Source: Streptantibioticus silvisoli
GTDB taxonomy: Bacteria > Actinomycetota > Actinomycetes > Streptomycetales > Streptomycetaceae
Direction of reading: 5' to 3'
Assembly: GCF_027947535.2 (NCBI RefSeq)
Contig: NZ_JAAGKO020000002.1
Location: forward strand, 124,001 to 188,000
Length of the DNA: 64,000 bases
The number at the start of each line of letters is the position of its first letter. Positions within the stretch are counted from its first letter, which is position 1. Made by a program: the position numbers and the translations under genes. The notes under the pieces are model-generated. The model searched no databases and was not told the origin of the DNA. It saw only the letters and a program-made list of their open reading frames with translations. Of the stretch, positions 48,290-56,246 are shown piece by piece.

Positions 48290-49300
48290 TCAGCCGTTGA
48301 GCTCCGCCAGCACCCGCAGCGCCGCCGGGTCGGTGGTCAGCGCCAGCAGGTCGGTCACCGCACTGGAACGCCACAACTCCAACCGTTCCGCGATGCGTTC
48401 GCGCGGTCCGACCAGCGAGACCTCGTCGGCGAACGCGTCCGGCACCGCCGCCACCGCCTCGTCGCGCCGGCCGGCCTGGAACAGCTCGCGCACCCGCCCG
48501 GCCGCCTCCTCGTACCCCATGCGGGCCATCAGGTCGGCATGGAAATTGCGCGACGCCGCCCCCATGCCACCGATGTACAGCGCCACCGCCGCCTTCACCG
48601 GTGCCAGGCCCCGCGCCAGGTCGTCGCACAGCTGGACGTGCACGATCGGCGCCACCATGAACCCCGGCGGCGCGGCGGCCAGCGCCTCGCGGTGCAGCCC
48701 GGCGGACAGCGGGGAGAAGTACAGCGGCAGCCAGCCGTCCGCGATCCGCGCGGTCTGCGCCACGTTGCGCGGCCCCTCGGCGCCCAGCAGCACCGGCAGC
48801 GCGGACCGCAGCGGATGGGTGATCGACCGCAGCGGCCGGCCCAGACCGGTGGCGTCCGGACCGCGGTAGGGCAGCGCGTGGTAGTCGCCGTCCAGCTCCA
48901 CCGGGCCCTGCCGGTGCAGTACCTGGCGCACCACGTCGACGTACTCGCGCGTCGCGGTCAGCGGGCTGCGGGGGAACGGCCGCCCGTACCAGCCCTCGAC
49001 GACCTGCGGCCCGGACAGCCCCAGGCCCAGCAGCACCCGCCCGCCCGACAGGTGGTCCAGGGTCATCGCCTGCATCGCCGTCGCGGTCGGGGTGCGCGCC
49101 GCCATCTGCGCGACCGCGGTACCCAGCCGGATGCGGGAGGTGTGCGCCGCGATCCAGGTCAGCGGGGTGAAGACGTCCGACCCCCACGCCTCCGCGGTCC
49201 ACACCGAGTCGAACCCGAGCCGCTCCGCCTCCACCGCCAGCGCCGTGTGCGCCGCCCCGGGACCGCGCCCCCAGTAGCCCAGCGCCAGCCCGAGCCGCAT
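48290..49300 (-). CDS. LLM-class (F420-dependent) oxidoreductase
   Basis: A 336-residue TIM barrel: MRLGLALGYWGRGPGAAHTA, LGFDSVWTAEAWGSDVFTPL, LGTAVAQMAARTPTATAMQA and TLDHLSGGRVLLGLGLSGPQ are the luciferase-like/F420-dependent oxidoreductase motifs. Such enzymes reduce or oxidise substrates with cofactor F420. ATG 49300 has GGAGGCAGG immediately upstream. It is transcribed alone. Substrate unknown. Confidence 0.93.
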   Translation of the reverse strand: MRLGLALGYWGRGPGAAHTALAVEAERLGFDSVWTAEAWGSDVFTPLTWIAAHTSRIRLGTAVAQMAARTPTATAMQAMTLDHLSGGRVLLGLGLSGPQVVEGWYGRPFPRSPLTATREYVDVVRQVLHRQGPVELDGDYHALPYRGPDATGLGRPLRSITHPLRSALPVLLGAEGPRNVAQTARIADGWLPLYFSPLSAGLHREALAAAPPGFMVAPIVHVQLCDDLARGLAPVKAAVALYIGGMGAASRNFHADLMARMGYEEAAGRVRELFQAGRRDEAVAAVPDAFADEVSLVGPRERIAERLELWRSSAVTDLLALTTDPAALRVLAELNG

Positions 49301-49557
49301 GCCTGCCTCCGTGGTCCGCCCGAATTCCCGGACTGTACGGGGGAGCCGAAGCCGCCCGCAATGCCGCCGCAAGCCGCAGTGCCGCACTCCACCGGTGACG
49401 CATCAGCCGCCGCACCACACCGCCTCCGCTGCCGCACCCCGCCGCCGCCGCACCCCGCCGTCGCACACCCCCGCCTCCGCCCCGCGCCCCCGCCGCCCCG
49501 CGCCGCCCGTCCGCCTCGGCCGCGTCCGTCAACCCCCGCTCCCGTGCCCCGCGACGC

Positions 49558-49591
49558 CGAAGGCCCCCTCCGTGCCGGGAGGGGGCCTTCG
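49558..49591 (-). terminator. Terminator of the Pro/Gly-rich membrane protein gene
   Basis: CGAAGGCCCCCTCC pairs perfectly with GGAGGGGGCCTTCG (14 bp), loop of 6. It lies 19 nt past the minus-strand stop at 49610. Confidence 0.88.
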
Positions 49592-49609
49592 GGGGAGGAG
49601 CGGCGGGCG

Positions 49610-50449
49610 TCAGCCGCGCTGGATACCGGTGGTGTCCTGGAGCACGCCGCGGCGGCCGTCCTGCGTCTGCGCCACCAGTGCGGGGCCGCGCTGGTCGACG
49701 GCCAGGTACCAGGTGCCGGGGGTGAGGTCGGCGACCGGGCCGGCCGAGCCGTCCTCGGGGTACAGCGGGCGGGCCACCGGGACCGCGAACCAGAACGGCG
49801 CGAACTCCGGCGCGTCGGCCGGCGCACCGTACGGCGCGGCCGGCTCCGGGGTCATGCCGCCGGTCGGCGAACCGGGCTGCTGCGGACGGCCGCCGAACGA
49901 CGGGTTCTGGTCCGCGCCCGGGTAGCCGTAGCCGCCGCCGGGCTGACCCGGTCCGTACGGCTGCGGGTAGCCCTGCCCCCGGGGCGGCTTGGGGGCGCCG
50001 AGCAGCGGGGCCTTCAGGGCCGGGTGGCGGTCGGACAGCACCGCCGCCGCCGCCAGCACCAGCGCGAACAGCAGCGACAGCCAGGCACCGGCCGCGTGGG
50101 TCTCGTACTGGCCGCCGGCGAACATCGCCCAGATCGTCGCCCAGACCGTGAAGACCGCCAGCGCCGTGCCCCACTGCCGCAGCCCCAGGCCCAGCAGCGC
50201 GGTGCCCTCACCGCGCAGCCGGGCCACGGCGAACAGCGCGGCCACGATCAGGCCGGCCAGCGTCACCGAGCCCAGTATGTCCAGGTAGCCCTCGTGCCAC
50301 AGGCTGTTCGAAACGGGCGCGATGCCGGGGCCCGACCCGACGAGGTCCGGGACCTTGATCGTTTCGAACGGCAGGAACGACGCGATCAGCAGCAGCACCG
50401 CTGCGCCGATCACCGCGCCGTCTCCTCGGGTGAAGGAACGGAAGTTCAC
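49610..50449 (-). CDS. Four-helix membrane protein with Pro/Gly-rich C-terminal tail
   Basis: A 279-residue protein. The N-terminal half has four hydrophobic helices (AVIGAAVLLLIASFLPF; ILGSVTLAGLIVAALFAVAR; WGTALAVFTVWATIWAMFAG; LSLLFALVLAAAAVL). A cytoplasmic tail rich in Pro, Gly and Tyr follows (QGYPQPYGPGQPGGGYGYPG), then a folded-looking end (FWFAVPVARPLYPEDGSAG, LTPGTWYLAVDQRGPALVAQ). GTG 50449 has AAGGAC upstream. Similar architecture is common in Streptomyces and of unknown function; the C-terminal module may be a small beta domain. Confidence 0.75.
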   Translation of the reverse strand: MNFRSFTRGDGAVIGAAVLLLIASFLPFETIKVPDLVGSGPGIAPVSNSLWHEGYLDILGSVTLAGLIVAALFAVARLRGEGTALLGLGLRQWGTALAVFTVWATIWAMFAGGQYETHAAGAWLSLLFALVLAAAAVLSDRHPALKAPLLGAPKPPRGQGYPQPYGPGQPGGGYGYPGADQNPSFGGRPQQPGSPTGGMTPEPAAPYGAPADAPEFAPFWFAVPVARPLYPEDGSAGPVADLTPGTWYLAVDQRGPALVAQTQDGRRGVLQDTTGIQRG

Positions 50450-50616
50450 GTGAGGTCCTTTTTCCATCGGTCTCGTCGTCGCACGTCGCCGGCGGTCCCG
50501 GCACGGCTGGTGAACAGTGCGGAGGGCAAGAGCACCCATCGTACGGGTGAGCGCCACCGCGGCTCGGCCCGGCCGCCGTCCGCCGGGCGCCGCCCGCGCC
50601 GCCGCCCGGCCCCGGG

Positions 50617-51528
50617 CTACCGCCCGGCGCCCTCCAGGTACGCGGAGATCCCGTCCGCCACCCCGCGCGCCGCCCGCTGCCGCCAGGCCGCGTCGGTCAG
50701 CAGTGCCGCGTCCCGCGCGTTGCGCATGTTGCCGCATTCGATGAAGACCTTGGGCACGGTCGACAGGTTCAGCCCGCCGAGATCACCGCGTACGTCCAAA
50801 CCGCTCCCGTGTCCCACGTAATCGGAGTACGAGGTTCCGGTGTCGTGCGCGAACCGGTCGCGCAGATCGGTCCCCAGCACCCGCGAGGGCCCGGTGATCC
50901 GGCGGGTGTCGGCGATGCCCTGGTGCACGGTGGCGGGCAGGATGACGCTGAAGCCGCGGTCGTCCGCCCCGGCGCCGTCGGCGTGCACCGACACCGCCGC
51001 GTCGGCGTGCGCCTCGTTGCCGATCCGGGCCCGCTCGTTGACGCACGGCCCGTACGCCGGACCGTGGTCGCGGGTCAGCTTCACCGTCGCGCCCAGCGCC
51101 CGCAGCAGCGCCGCCGCCCGCCGGGAGACGTCCAGCGTGAACGACGCCTCCGGGTAGCCGGCGTCGGTCTCGGTGCCGGTGGTGTCGCAGTCGGTGTGCC
51201 CGTTGCCGATGTCGACGCTGCGGCCGATCGCGGCGGTGTGGAACTGGTTGTCGATGTTGTGGCCGGGATCGAGTACCACGACCTTCCCGGCCAGCGGTTT
51301 CGCCGCGGAGGCCCCCGCGGACGCCGGGGCCGTCGGGGTCGCGGCGCCGGAGGCCGTCGCCGGCCGGCCGGAGGCGGCGGACATGGTGGCCGAACCGCCG
51401 TGCCGCGCGGCGGGGTCGGTCCCGGCCGGGGTGGTGGCGGGGTGCGCGGCGCACCCGGCGGCCGGCAGCGCGCACAGCAGCAGACCGGCCGCCGCACCGC
51501 GCACCCGGAGCCTGAAGGGGGCCGTCAC
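50617..51528 (-). CDS. Lipoprotein N-acetylmuramoyl-L-alanine amidase (Amidase_3)
   Basis: A 303-residue protein. A lipoprotein signal (GLLLCALPAAGC, lipobox cysteine at ~26) is followed by a Ser/Ala/Thr linker and an Amidase_3 domain: VVVLDPGHNI (first Zn His), YPEASFTLDVSRR (Zn Glu), AAVSVHADGA (second His) and VFIECGNMRN (catalytic Glu). It cleaves the amide between muramic acid and the stem peptide. GTG 51528 starts 2 nt after the methyltransferase stop, so the two are co-transcribed. Confidence 0.93.
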   Translation of the reverse strand: MTAPFRLRVRGAAAGLLLCALPAAGCAAHPATTPAGTDPAARHGGSATMSAASGRPATASGAATPTAPASAGASAAKPLAGKVVVLDPGHNIDNQFHTAAIGRSVDIGNGHTDCDTTGTETDAGYPEASFTLDVSRRAAALLRALGATVKLTRDHGPAYGPCVNERARIGNEAHADAAVSVHADGAGADDRGFSVILPATVHQGIADTRRITGPSRVLGTDLRDRFAHDTGTSYSDYVGHGSGLDVRGDLGGLNLSTVPKVFIECGNMRNARDAALLTDAAWRQRAARGVADGISAYLEGAGR

Positions 51529-51530
51529 CG

Positions 51531-52232
51531 TCAGATCCCCTCCCCGGTCCGCCGCAGCACCCGCAGCGACCGCGTCACCGACACCTCGGTGAACGCGCCG
51601 CCGCGCAGGGCCCGTTGATGAATCCGGTACGGAGCCTGCCCGCCGTCGGCCGGGTCGGGGAAGACGTCGTGGATGACCAGCAGGCCGCCCGGCGCCACGT
51701 GCGGCGCCCAGCCCTCGTAGTCACCGGCGGCGTGCTCGTCGGTGTGCCCGCCGTCGACGAAGACCAGCCCCAGCGGCCGCCCCCACAGCGCCGCCACCCG
51801 CGGCGACCGGCCGACCACCGCGACCACGTGCTCCTCGAGACCGGCCGCGTGCAGCGTGCGGCGGAACTCCGGCAGCGTCTCCATCCGCCCGCCGACCCGC
51901 GGGTCGTGGTCGGTCAGCTCCGCGTCGTGGTACTCCCACCCCGGCTGCTGCTCCTCGCTGCCCCGGTGGTGGTCCACGGTCACCGCGGTCACCCCGGCCG
52001 CCCGCCCCGCCGCCGCCAGCAGCAGCGTGGACCGCCCGCAGTAGCTGCCGACCTCCAGCAGCGGCAGCCCGAGCCGCGCGGCATCCACCGCCGCCCGGTA
52101 CAGCGCCATGCCCTCGTCCTCGGGCATGAACCCCTTCGCGGTCCGGAACGCCTCCAGCACCGCGTCGTCGGGCGTCGGCATCGCTGGGCCGCCGGTCGCC
52201 GCCGTCGCGGCCGCGGCTGTCGTGTCGTTCAT
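51531..52232 (-). CDS. Class I SAM-dependent methyltransferase (Methyltransf_24-type)
   Basis: A 233-residue enzyme. LPLLEVGSYCGRSTLLLAAA is the SAM-binding motif; LGLVFVDGGHTDEHAAGDYE and APHVAPGGLLVIHDVFPDPA are the acidic metal/acceptor motifs typical of the Methyltransf_24/cephalosporin hydroxylase-like group. The start at ATG 52232 precedes an Ala/Thr-rich N-terminus. It is immediately followed by the amidase lipoprotein gene on the same strand. Substrate unknown. Confidence 0.9.
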   Translation of the reverse strand: MNDTTAAAATAATGGPAMPTPDDAVLEAFRTAKGFMPEDEGMALYRAAVDAARLGLPLLEVGSYCGRSTLLLAAAGRAAGVTAVTVDHHRGSEEQQPGWEYHDAELTDHDPRVGGRMETLPEFRRTLHAAGLEEHVVAVVGRSPRVAALWGRPLGLVFVDGGHTDEHAAGDYEGWAPHVAPGGLLVIHDVFPDPADGGQAPYRIHQRALRGGAFTEVSVTRSLRVLRRTGEGI

Positions 52233-52523
52233 ACGGTTATCGTGCCGCACGTCGACCGACCGCCGGGCCGCCGGGGGCGGACGCGCCGGCCGAGGGGGCC
52301 GGCGGGGGCGCGGGGTCCTACGACGCCGGTGCCGGTCCGACGCCGGTACGCGCCCCGGTACGCGGCCCCCGGCACCGGCACCGGTCCCGCGCCGGTGCGC
52401 GCGAGCGCGACGCCGGTGCCTGACGCCGCCCCCGTGACGGCGTCGCACCGGTGCCGGCCCCACGACACCGGTGCCGCTGACCCCGTTGCGCAGCCCGACC
52501 CCGTTGCGCCGCCCGCGCCCCCG
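52233..52523. other. Intergenic, CCGGTG-rich simple repeats
   Basis: Repeated ACGCCGGTG, CACCGGTGCCG and GGTACGCG elements between the methyltransferase gene and the response-regulator gene end. No gene or operator could be assigned. Confidence 0.5.
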
Positions 52524-53228
52524 TCACAGCCAGCCGTTGGCGCGGGCCGTGGTGGCCGCCTCCATGCGGTTGCGGGTGCCGGTCTTGCCGATGGCGGAGG
52601 ACAGGTAGTTGCGGACGGTGGACTCCGACAGGTGCAGCCGCGCCGCGATGTCCGCGATGGTCGCGCCGTCGACCGCGGCGGCCAGCGCGTCGCGTTCCCG
52701 CCCGGTGAGCGGGCTGGGGCCGGCCGACAGCGCGGCCGCCGCCAGCACCGGGTCGATCACCCGCTCCCCGGCCAGCACCCGGCGGATCGCGACCGCCAGC
52801 TCCTCCACCGGACCGTCCTTGACCAGGAAGCCCCACGCGCCGGCCTCCATCGCCCGCCGCAGGTACCCCGGCCGCCCGAACGTCGTCAGGATGATCACCC
52901 GGCAGCCGGGCAGCGCGGTACGCAGCTGCGCCGCCGCGTCCAGCCCGCTGCACCCGGGCAGTTCGATGTCCAGCAGCGCGACGTCGGGCCGCGCCGCCCG
53001 CGCGGCCGGCACGATCGCGGTGCCCTCGCCGACCTGGGCGACCACCTCGATGTCGTCCTCCAGGTCCAGCAGCAGCGCCAGCGCGCCGCGCATCATGCCC
53101 TGGTCCTCCGCCAGCAGCACCCGCGTGGCCCGCACCGCGCCCGCGTCACCCGTCACGTCCCGCTCCCCGTCGTCGCCCGCCGCGTCCACGCCGCCCGTGT
53201 CGCCGGCACCCCGCACGTCGTCCCCCAT
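52524..53228 (-). CDS. NarL/DesR-type response regulator
   Basis: A 234-residue protein: a receiver domain (~35-150; RVLLAEDQGMMRGALALLLD, DVALLDIELPGCSG with the phospho-acceptor Asp, VIILTTFGRPGYLRRAMEAG, FLVKDG with the conserved Lys) and a LuxR-type DNA-binding domain (SPLTGRERDALAAAVDGATI; IAARLHLSESTVRNYLSSAI). About 30 Gly/Asp-rich residues precede the receiver, so a later start is possible. It is co-transcribed with the histidine kinase gene upstream (31-nt gap). Confidence 0.93.
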   Translation of the reverse strand: MGDDVRGAGDTGGVDAAGDDGERDVTGDAGAVRATRVLLAEDQGMMRGALALLLDLEDDIEVVAQVGEGTAIVPAARAARPDVALLDIELPGCSGLDAAAQLRTALPGCRVIILTTFGRPGYLRRAMEAGAWGFLVKDGPVEELAVAIRRVLAGERVIDPVLAAAALSAGPSPLTGRERDALAAAVDGATIADIAARLHLSESTVRNYLSSAIGKTGTRNRMEAATTARANGWL

Positions 53229-53259
53229 GATTCACCCACCGGCCGTGCCCGCCGTACCG

Positions 53260-54648
53260 TCACGCCACCGGTTCGTCGTCCAGGGCCGGCAGCTCCGCCG
53301 CCAGCCGGAAACCGCCGCGCGGCGACGGCCCCCGGGTCAGCTCGCCGCCGGCCATCGCGAGCCGTTCGCTCAGCCCGGTCAGCCCGGTCCCGCCGCCCCC
53401 GGAAGCTCCGCGGGAACCGGCACCGGCGCCGCCGTCCGAACCCGTGCCGCCTCCGGAAGCTCCACCGGAACCCGTACCGCCTCCGCTCCCGCTCCCCTTC
53501 CCGTCGCCGTCGTCGGTGATCTCCAGCCGGGCGCGGCCGTTCGCGCTGACCAGTTCGATGCGGCAGGTCGCGGCCCCGCTGTGCCGGACGACGTTGGTCA
53601 CCCCCTCGCGCACCACCCAGCCCAGCAGCGCCTCGGTGCGCGGCGGCAGCGGGGGACCGGTCCGGGTGACCGACAGCGTGATGCCGGAGGCGTCCAGCGC
53701 CGAGCGGGCCCGGTCGAGCTCGGCGGGCAGGCTGCCCTCCCGGTACCCGGTGACCGCCTCGCGGATCTCGGTGAGCGCCTGCCGGGCCACCGCCTCGATG
53801 TCGGCCGCCTGCCCGAGCGCCGCGTCCAGGTTCCGCGGCGCCAGCCGCCGTACCGCCTCCGCCTTCACCACCACCACCGACATGGTGTGCCCCAGCAGGT
53901 CGTGCAGGTCCCGCGAGAAGCGCAACCGTTCCTGGCTCACCGCGTTACGCGCCAACTCCTGCCGTGTGGACCGCAGTTGGCGGATCACCTCGTGCAGCGA
54001 CAGCACGGCCGCGGTCACCAGGCCGGACAGGACCGTGCCGTACGCGGTGCTGATCGACAGCCACTGGTCGTGCGTGCCGCGGCCCGCGATCGCCCCGTCG
54101 CAGGCGGCCAGCACCCCCAGCACCACCGCCAGCCGCCGGCCGCGCAGCACCGTGCCGCACGCCAGCGCCAGCAGGATGAACGTCAGCACCCAGTTGTGCC
54201 CGAACGCGATCGCCGTGCCGTACGCCAGCACGGCCATCGCGACCAGCAGCACCTTCGGCCGCGGCCCGTACCGCACCGGCTCGCGCGCCGCAGCCAGCAC
54301 GGTCGCCGCGTACAGCGCGCAGAACACCGCCAGCGCCCCGTAACCCAGCCAGGCCGGCGTCACCCGGCCGTGCGCCACGTCGGCGCCCGGCCCGACGGCT
54401 ATCAACAGCCACGGCAGCATCGGGCGGCCGTCCGGCGGCTTGATCCGCTCGACGTACGCGTCCAGTTCCGCGCCGCGCAGCCGTTCGAGGTCGTGCACCT
54501 CCAGCAGGCCGGTGCTCCGCTCGTGCGCCCGCCGCCGCGCCGCCACCAGCCCCAGCGCGGCCTGCCGCGTCCGCCGCCACACCGCGCCGGCCCACCCGTT
54601 CCCGCCGTGCGCGTCCCCGGCGTGCCCGTCCCCGCCGCTGCCTGCCAC
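53260..54648 (-). CDS. DesK-type sensor histidine kinase
   Basis: A 462-residue membrane kinase with about five or six helices in residues 75-210 and a cytoplasmic HisKA_3 domain: SRDLHDLLGHTMSVVVVKAE carries the phospho-accepting His. The ATP-binding domain has WVVREGVTNVVRHSGAATCR (N box) and ARLEITDDGDG. Between the last and GTGLTGLSERLAMAGGEL (G box) lies a Gly/Ser insertion of about 40 residues (GSGSGGGTGSGGASGG). The partner regulator follows after 31 nt. It is divergent from the MaoC gene. The signal is unknown; DesK itself senses membrane fluidity. Confidence 0.93.
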   Translation of the reverse strand: MAGSGGDGHAGDAHGGNGWAGAVWRRTRQAALGLVAARRRAHERSTGLLEVHDLERLRGAELDAYVERIKPPDGRPMLPWLLIAVGPGADVAHGRVTPAWLGYGALAVFCALYAATVLAAAREPVRYGPRPKVLLVAMAVLAYGTAIAFGHNWVLTFILLALACGTVLRGRRLAVVLGVLAACDGAIAGRGTHDQWLSISTAYGTVLSGLVTAAVLSLHEVIRQLRSTRQELARNAVSQERLRFSRDLHDLLGHTMSVVVVKAEAVRRLAPRNLDAALGQAADIEAVARQALTEIREAVTGYREGSLPAELDRARSALDASGITLSVTRTGPPLPPRTEALLGWVVREGVTNVVRHSGAATCRIELVSANGRARLEITDDGDGKGSGSGGGTGSGGASGGGTGSDGGAGAGSRGASGGGGTGLTGLSERLAMAGGELTRGPSPRGGFRLAAELPALDDEPVA

Positions 54649-54819
54649 GTCGTGTCCGTCCCGTCGTGCTCGCCCCGGCCCGGTCGCCCCCGGGCCCCGC
54701 CGTACCGGTCCATCATGCGGTGCGATGCGTTATACATGGCCCTGCCCGTACCTGGCGGCCGCCGACGTCACGCGTCCTCGGGCGCCCGGCACCGCACCCG
54801 TCCCGGGGAGGTCCTCACC

Positions 54820-55674
54820 ATGCCCATCGACGTCGCCGCCGCCGTCGGCGCTCCGCCCGCGGAGACCTCGATCAGCTGGCAGCACAAGGACGTCCAGCTC
54901 TACCACCTCGGCCTCGGCGCCGGCACCGACCCCCTCGACCCCGCCGAGCTGCGCTACACGCTGGAGGACCGGCTGACGGTCCTGCCGTCGTTCGCCACGG
55001 TGGCCGGCGGAGGGATGGCGATGATGGACGGTCTGTCGGCGCCCGGCGTCGACGTGGACCTGATGGCGGTCCTGCACGCCGGCCAGCGCGTCGAGGTGCA
55101 CCGCCCGATCCCGTCCGGCGGCACCGCCACCCAGACCTCCCGGGTCGTCGCGGTCCACGACAAGGGCAAGGCCGCCGTCCTGGTGCTGCGCGTCGAGGCC
55201 GCCGACGCCGACGGCCCGCTGTGGACCTGCGACAGCGAGCTCTACCTGCGCGGCGAGGGCGGCTTCGGCGGCGACCGCGGTCCGTCCGGCCGGCTCGAAC
55301 GGCCCGACCGCGCCCCGGACCTGACCGCCGACCGCCCGACCACCCCCGGCCAGGCGCTGCTGTACCGGCTCTCCGGCGACTGGAACCCGTTGCACTCCCC
55401 CCCGGAGTTCGCCGCCCTGGCCGGCTTCGACCGGCCCATCCTCCAGGGGCTGTGCACCTACGGCATCGCGCTGAAGACGGTCGTCGACCGCGTCCTGGAC
55501 GGCGCGACCGACCGCGTGCGCTCCTGCGCCACCCGCTTCTCCGGCGTCGTCGTCCCCGGCGAGACGCTCCGGGTGCGGATGTGGACCTCGCCCGGCCGGG
55601 TCCAGCTCACCGTGACGGCGGTGGAACGCGACGACGCGGACGTCCTCACGGACACGGTCGTGGAACACGACTGA
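54820..55674 (+). CDS. MaoC-like (R)-specific enoyl-CoA hydratase
   Basis: A 284-residue double hot-dog protein. The N-terminal half (YTLEDRLTVLPSFATVAGGG, VHRPIPSGGTATQTSRVVAV) and the C-terminal half (LLYRLSGDWNPLHSPPEFAA, GFDRPILQGLCTYGIALKTV) match eukaryotic-type hydratase 2: the active-site Asp/His pair is in SGDWNPLH, and the GLCTYG turn closes the motif. It hydrates trans-2-enoyl-CoA in fatty-acid or sterol side-chain beta-oxidation. ATG 54820 has GGGGAGG 8 nt upstream. It is divergent from the two-component genes. Confidence 0.93.
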   Translation: MPIDVAAAVGAPPAETSISWQHKDVQLYHLGLGAGTDPLDPAELRYTLEDRLTVLPSFATVAGGGMAMMDGLSAPGVDVDLMAVLHAGQRVEVHRPIPSGGTATQTSRVVAVHDKGKAAVLVLRVEAADADGPLWTCDSELYLRGEGGFGGDRGPSGRLERPDRAPDLTADRPTTPGQALLYRLSGDWNPLHSPPEFAALAGFDRPILQGLCTYGIALKTVVDRVLDGATDRVRSCATRFSGVVVPGETLRVRMWTSPGRVQLTVTAVERDDADVLTDTVVEHD

Positions 55675-55786
55675 CGGGCGATGCCGGGGTCTGTGCTGAC
55701 GGCGCGTCAGGCGGTGCGGTACGCGGACCGCCACTGACGGTTCGTCACTTCCGACACCGGTCACTGAGATGGCGTCAGGCAGCAAA

Positions 55787-55832
55787 CGTGTGAAGGCCGG
55801 TGAGGAAGCGATTCCTCACCGGCCTTCACACG
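55787..55832. terminator. 21-bp perfect hairpin between convergent genes
   Basis: CGTGTGAAGGCCGGTGAGGAA pairs completely with its reverse complement around a GCGA loop. It sits between the MaoC gene (stop 55674) and the small minus-strand gene ending at 55842, and probably terminates both. Confidence 0.9.
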
Positions 55833-55841
55833 CGCGGTTGT

Positions 55842-56000
55842 TCAGGCCTCGTTGTGCTCAGTACGGCGGTGCCTGCCGTGGGCCGGCGTCTGAGGTTCCT
55901 CAACGGGTGATGAGGTGCCTCGGTGCTTGCCGCCCTCTGCTCCCATGGCGGCCGCCAGCAGTGCGCGGTCGTCGGTGGCGTTGTTCCGGGCTTCGGACAT
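55842..56000 (-). CDS. Small hydrophilic protein, 52 aa
   Basis: From ATG 56000 the minus strand encodes MSEARNNATDDRALLAAAMG, then AEGGKHRGTSSPVEEPQTPA and a His/Arg-rich end (HGRHRRTEHNEA). GGAG lies 8 nt upstream, and the perfect 21-bp hairpin follows directly. It has no signal peptide and no Cys. The ribosome-binding site and terminator argue that it is expressed. It belongs to no family I can name; small disordered proteins of this kind occur widely in Streptomyces. Confidence 0.55.
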   Translation of the reverse strand: MSEARNNATDDRALLAAAMGAEGGKHRGTSSPVEEPQTPAHGRHRRTEHNEA

Positions 56001-56246
56001 CAGAGTTCTCCGTCGGGCTCGCTTACGGGATGACGAGTCGGGTGCGCGAGACCGCACGCGCCGTGCCGCAGCCGCCGGTCGAACGCCTCTGGTGGCCGGG
56101 CCGTCAGGCTGTACGGCTCCTGTCCCGAGTCTAGCCACGTCCAAGATCCGGATACCAGGTACCTGACGGCCGCGTCGCGCACGGAGTACCGACATCGTCC
56201 GCACGGTACGGACGCGTCCTGGGCCGCCGCGGTTGCGTCCCCGCGG

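Noticed and set aside
52609-54819. Long plus-strand frame in phase with the MaoC gene
   Set aside because: Antisense to the two-component genes, no domain similarity; the true start is ATG 54820 with GGGGAGG.
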